From contig NC_045439.1 of assembly GCF_002776525.5 (NCBI RefSeq), positions 115,475,699-115,539,698 of the forward strand: a stretch of 64,000 nucleotides of DNA. The letters are read 5' to 3'. The stretch comes from Piliocolobus tephrosceles. Lineage: Eukaryota > Chordata > Mammalia > Primates > Cercopithecidae. Position numbers and translations under genes: made by a program. The first letter of the stretch is position 1. Every line of letters starts with the position of its first letter. Below are positions 61,545-64,000 of this stretch, piece by piece. Under the pieces are notes generated by a model that saw nothing but the letters and a program-made list of their open reading frames with translations, was not told the DNA's origin and did not search any database.

Positions 61545-62130
61545 AACGTAGTTCATGCAGGATAGGACACAAGCAGGACACAATGTAATTCTGGCTTTTA
61601 CACGAGTTGGGGGTAATATAGTCATCCCAAAATGGGCCTACTCTGTTGATAACAGAACATCGGGTTACCTTGTAGGTATAACAGAGCCCAAAACTGCAAG
61701 TCATGTAGCCTGGGCATGCACAGTAGGAAAAACTTTGACCTCTAACAACACCCAAAGCAACCATGCCTCCCTTTGGAACTAAGAAGATCAGGGCATGACC
61801 AGAACCTGAATGTCAGAATTCCTTCAGAAGCAAGAGAGCCCTTGGCCTAGAAGATCTGGTGCTAAAATCTGCCTCAACATACCTTATGTAAATAGTCAAA
61901 TTTGAGGTCCTCCAATCAGACTCTGCCAAACAACATTCCTAAATCCTTTCCCTTACCCTCTGATCCCTTAAAACTTACCCCAGATCCCAAACTGGGGAGA
62001 TAGATTTGACTCCCACGCCTGTCTCCTTGCTGGCCAGTTTTGCAATAATGCCTTTCTTTTCTCAAAAGCTGGTGCCATAGCACTGGCTTCTGTGCACTTA
62101 AGGAAGTGAGCCTATTTGCTTGATAACATA
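61545..62130 (+). mobile_element. ERV1-like LTR remnant, family not named
   Basis: The 3' part has LTR-like order: 'gatcccttaaaacttacccc', then 'gctggccagttttgcaataatgcc' in the poly(A)-signal area, then 'ctcaaaagctggtgccatag'. The 5' part ('gacacaatgtaattctggct', 'aaaatgggcctactctgttg') also reads like a class I LTR. Edges and duplication were not found. Confidence 0.45.
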
Positions 62131-62154
62131 AGGACACTTTTAAGAGTCTGAGGA

Positions 62155-62345
62155 CAATAAATAGCTACCGCTGACTGAGCACGTGCCACAGGCCAAGCTT
62201 TTCATGGGTCATCACATTGGATCTTTATGACAACCCCATGAAGTAGACACAATTATTGTTATCCCCTTTTACTGACAAGACAGGGAAGTACAGAGAAGCT
62301 AAGTAACTTGTCCAAGATAACGCAACCAGAAGAAAGAAGGCTAGC
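62155..62345 (+). mobile_element. MIR SINE relic
   Basis: 'ctgactgagcacgtgccaca', 'ttatgacaaccccatgaagt', 'ttatccccttttactgacaa' and 'aagtaacttgtccaagataa' are in the strict order of the MIR 3' half. Confidence 0.9.
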
Positions 62346-63360
62346 TGCGCTCTTAATTATTGTCTTATTCTTCCTGTGTTAGCCAAATATACACCAACAG
62401 ATGGAAGTGTGGTTCTAATACAGCAAAGAAAAATTGTAATTAGGTTAAAGGAAAGATTCTATATTAAAATTTTTTGCACCACAAAGTATAAAATAAAATA
62501 TTTTTGTTGTTGTCATTGAGCTCAGTGAGAATAACATGTAAGAGTGCTCATGGTCCTGGGCTGCATTCAGCCCAAGCCCTTACATGAAGTGAAGGGAAGA
62601 TGGTGGACTTACTGAATCCAGCAACTGGTCAGATCACACTTGGAGCACTCTTTATAAAACATCTATCTTTTAAAAATTAAAAGATGAACCATCAGTAGTA
62701 TTAAAGAAAAATTTGAAAAGAAAAATATTTATGATAGTTTGCTACAACTACTCATTTAAGTTTTTTTCATGTTATTTCCAAGTAACATTTTCACATGTGT
62801 TTGCATTTTGCTGCAATAATAATATATAATTTTTTGCATTTTATTCTCTGCATGCCATACATAATCATCTTCATGATCATTTTTAGAGGATGAATAATTT
62901 TCTGTCATGTGGATGCACCATAATTTATTACATCAAATTGGTGGGTAGTGAGCCTGTTTGCATTTTTCTTTCCATTATAGAAAATTGTCGTTTTGATCAA
63001 TTGGGATTCTAACTTTTCCATGTTGGATATATTATGATTGTCCAAAAATAGCTTCAGGCTGGTTTTAGAAATTTTTTCAGAGTCAGTGGAATGAAAAAGG
63101 AATGATAGGACATCTCTACATTTCTTCTTCATTAGCTAATTTTTTTTTTTTCTCAGTAATTTATACTAGGGTTAATGCAAAGGAACTTGAGGTCAATGAT
63201 AAACATCGTAAAGGTTGTCATAATATGTAAAGAAGGCCAAACCACAGCGTTGCCTTTGGTGAAAGAGACAAATACAAGTTTCTTTAGAGTAACTGCAGCA
63301 GTAATGCAGGAAATTAATGATCCAGTGATGAACTATTGTGATATTTTAGACTGTTCTGTA
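62346..63360. other. Unassigned sequence, part L1M-like
   Basis: 62820-63010 ('catgtggatgcaccataatt') may be an antisense old L1 fragment. The rest is unassigned. Confidence 0.35.
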
Positions 63361-63361
63361 T

Positions 63362-63687
63362 AAATCAGTAAGTAGCAGCTGGGCGCAGTGGCTCCCACTG
63401 TAATCCCAGCACTTTGGGAGGCCGGGGTGGGTGGATCACGAGGTCAGGAGATGCAGACCATCCTGGCTAACACAGTGAAACCCCGTCTCTACTAAAAATA
63501 CAAAAAATTAGCCGGGCGTGGTGGTGGACGCCTGTAGTCCCAGCTACTGGGGAGGCTGAGGCAGCAGAATGGTATGAACCGGGAGGCGGAGCTTGCAGTG
63601 AGCCGAGGTCACGCCACTCCACTCCAGCCTGGGCAATAGAACGAGACTTAAGTCTAAAAAAAAAAAAGAAAAAAAATCACTAAGTAG
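63362..63687 (+). mobile_element. AluY dimer with duplication
   Basis: Duplication aaatcagtaagtag (63362-63375) and aaatcactaagtag (63674-63687) differ at one base. The body (63376-63673) has 'gatcacgaggtcaggagat', 'ctaacacagtgaaaccccgt' and 'gcggagcttgcagtgagcc', typical of AluY. Confidence 0.94.
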
Positions 63688-63884
63688 AAAAAACTGAAAA
63701 TTACTGCATTCTGAGCAAATTCAACTAGCCCACAGTGTTTCCAAAAGCCATACTCTCTCCTCCATCTGGTGAACTTCAATTTCTTTTTTCAGAGTCAGTT
63801 TCGTGGTCACCATCTTTGCAAAGCTTTCCTTCCCCTATCCCAGAACAGAACCCTGTAATATACTCTCTTCTTGCCCTTCTCCTA

Positions 63885-64000
63885 ACATTTACAACTTTGA
63901 GCACTACTACTCTGTTCTTCAGAATAAATGATGAGTTCCTTGGGGCTGAGACTTTGTCTCGCTCATCATTCTAGCTCCACCATCTACCATAGTAGCAGGC
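63885..64000 (+). mobile_element. L2 LINE 3'-end relic, runs off the window
   Basis: 'aaatgatgagttccttgggg', 'ctgagactttgtctcgct' and 'cattctagctccaccatcta' match the L2 3' end. It continues beyond the window. Confidence 0.6.

Overview
This window looks like gene-poor primate nuclear DNA, most likely from an Old World monkey (macaque, baboon or a relative). It is packed with dimeric Alu elements, which places it in primates. The young AluY copies at 16567-16865 and 20799-21098 share a set of diagnostic bases, including a 'gtggccgg/gtggctgg' box, 'ctagttttttgt', 'ccgcccgtctcggcc' and 'caggcttgagccac'. From memory these mark cercopithecid AluY subfamilies rather than human ones. The full-length L1 also has a 5' end unlike the youngest human L1. 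The Old World monkey call is an inference from repeats; no host gene was available to confirm it.

I found no host protein-coding gene, no recognisable exon and no structural RNA gene. Nearly every longer open frame is a shadow of a transposon, mostly antisense Alu or L1. The only intact frame with a known function is L1 ORF1p at 44766-45782 on the minus strand.

Layout. 1-2.6 kb: AT-rich DNA and an old L1M 3' end, split by a short young L1 that carries a 41-bp 3' transduction. 2.6-9 kb: unassigned DNA with Alu/FLAM pieces, MIRs, an 81-bp tandem duplication and a MaLR-like LTR. 9-9.5 kb: an MST-type LTR. 9.5-18.4 kb: Alus (two stacked at one target site), MER5A, MIR and L2. 18.4-25.2 kb: an old plus-strand L1 field with nested Alus. 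25.2-32.6 kb: MIR, L2, an antisense ERV1-like LTR inside an L1M, a MER30-like hAT element and Alu monomers. 32.67-34.83 kb: a nearly complete THE1 element with both LTRs. 35-40.6 kb: a very old antisense L1M broken up by Alus and microsatellites. 40.65-46.79 kb: a full-length young L1 on the minus strand, with ORF1 intact and ORF2 carrying one stop and three frameshifts. 46.8-51 kb: unassigned DNA, AT-rich palindromes, L1MA, MLT1-like and L2 relics. 51.3-54.4 kb: antisense L1M 5' region. 54.46-55.18 kb: a solo class I-type LTR inside an AluJ. 55.4-64 kb: Alus, L2, an MST-type LTR, an ERV1-like LTR remnant, MIR and a young AluY.

The genes do not form a pathway. The window is a layered record of insertions. 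Nesting and target-site duplications give relative ages: L1M, L2 and MIR first, then MaLR and AluJ, then AluS and class I LTRs, then AluY and the young L1s. Repeat family names come from remembered consensus features, not a database search, and boundaries are usually good to about 5-20 bases unless a target-site duplication fixes them.
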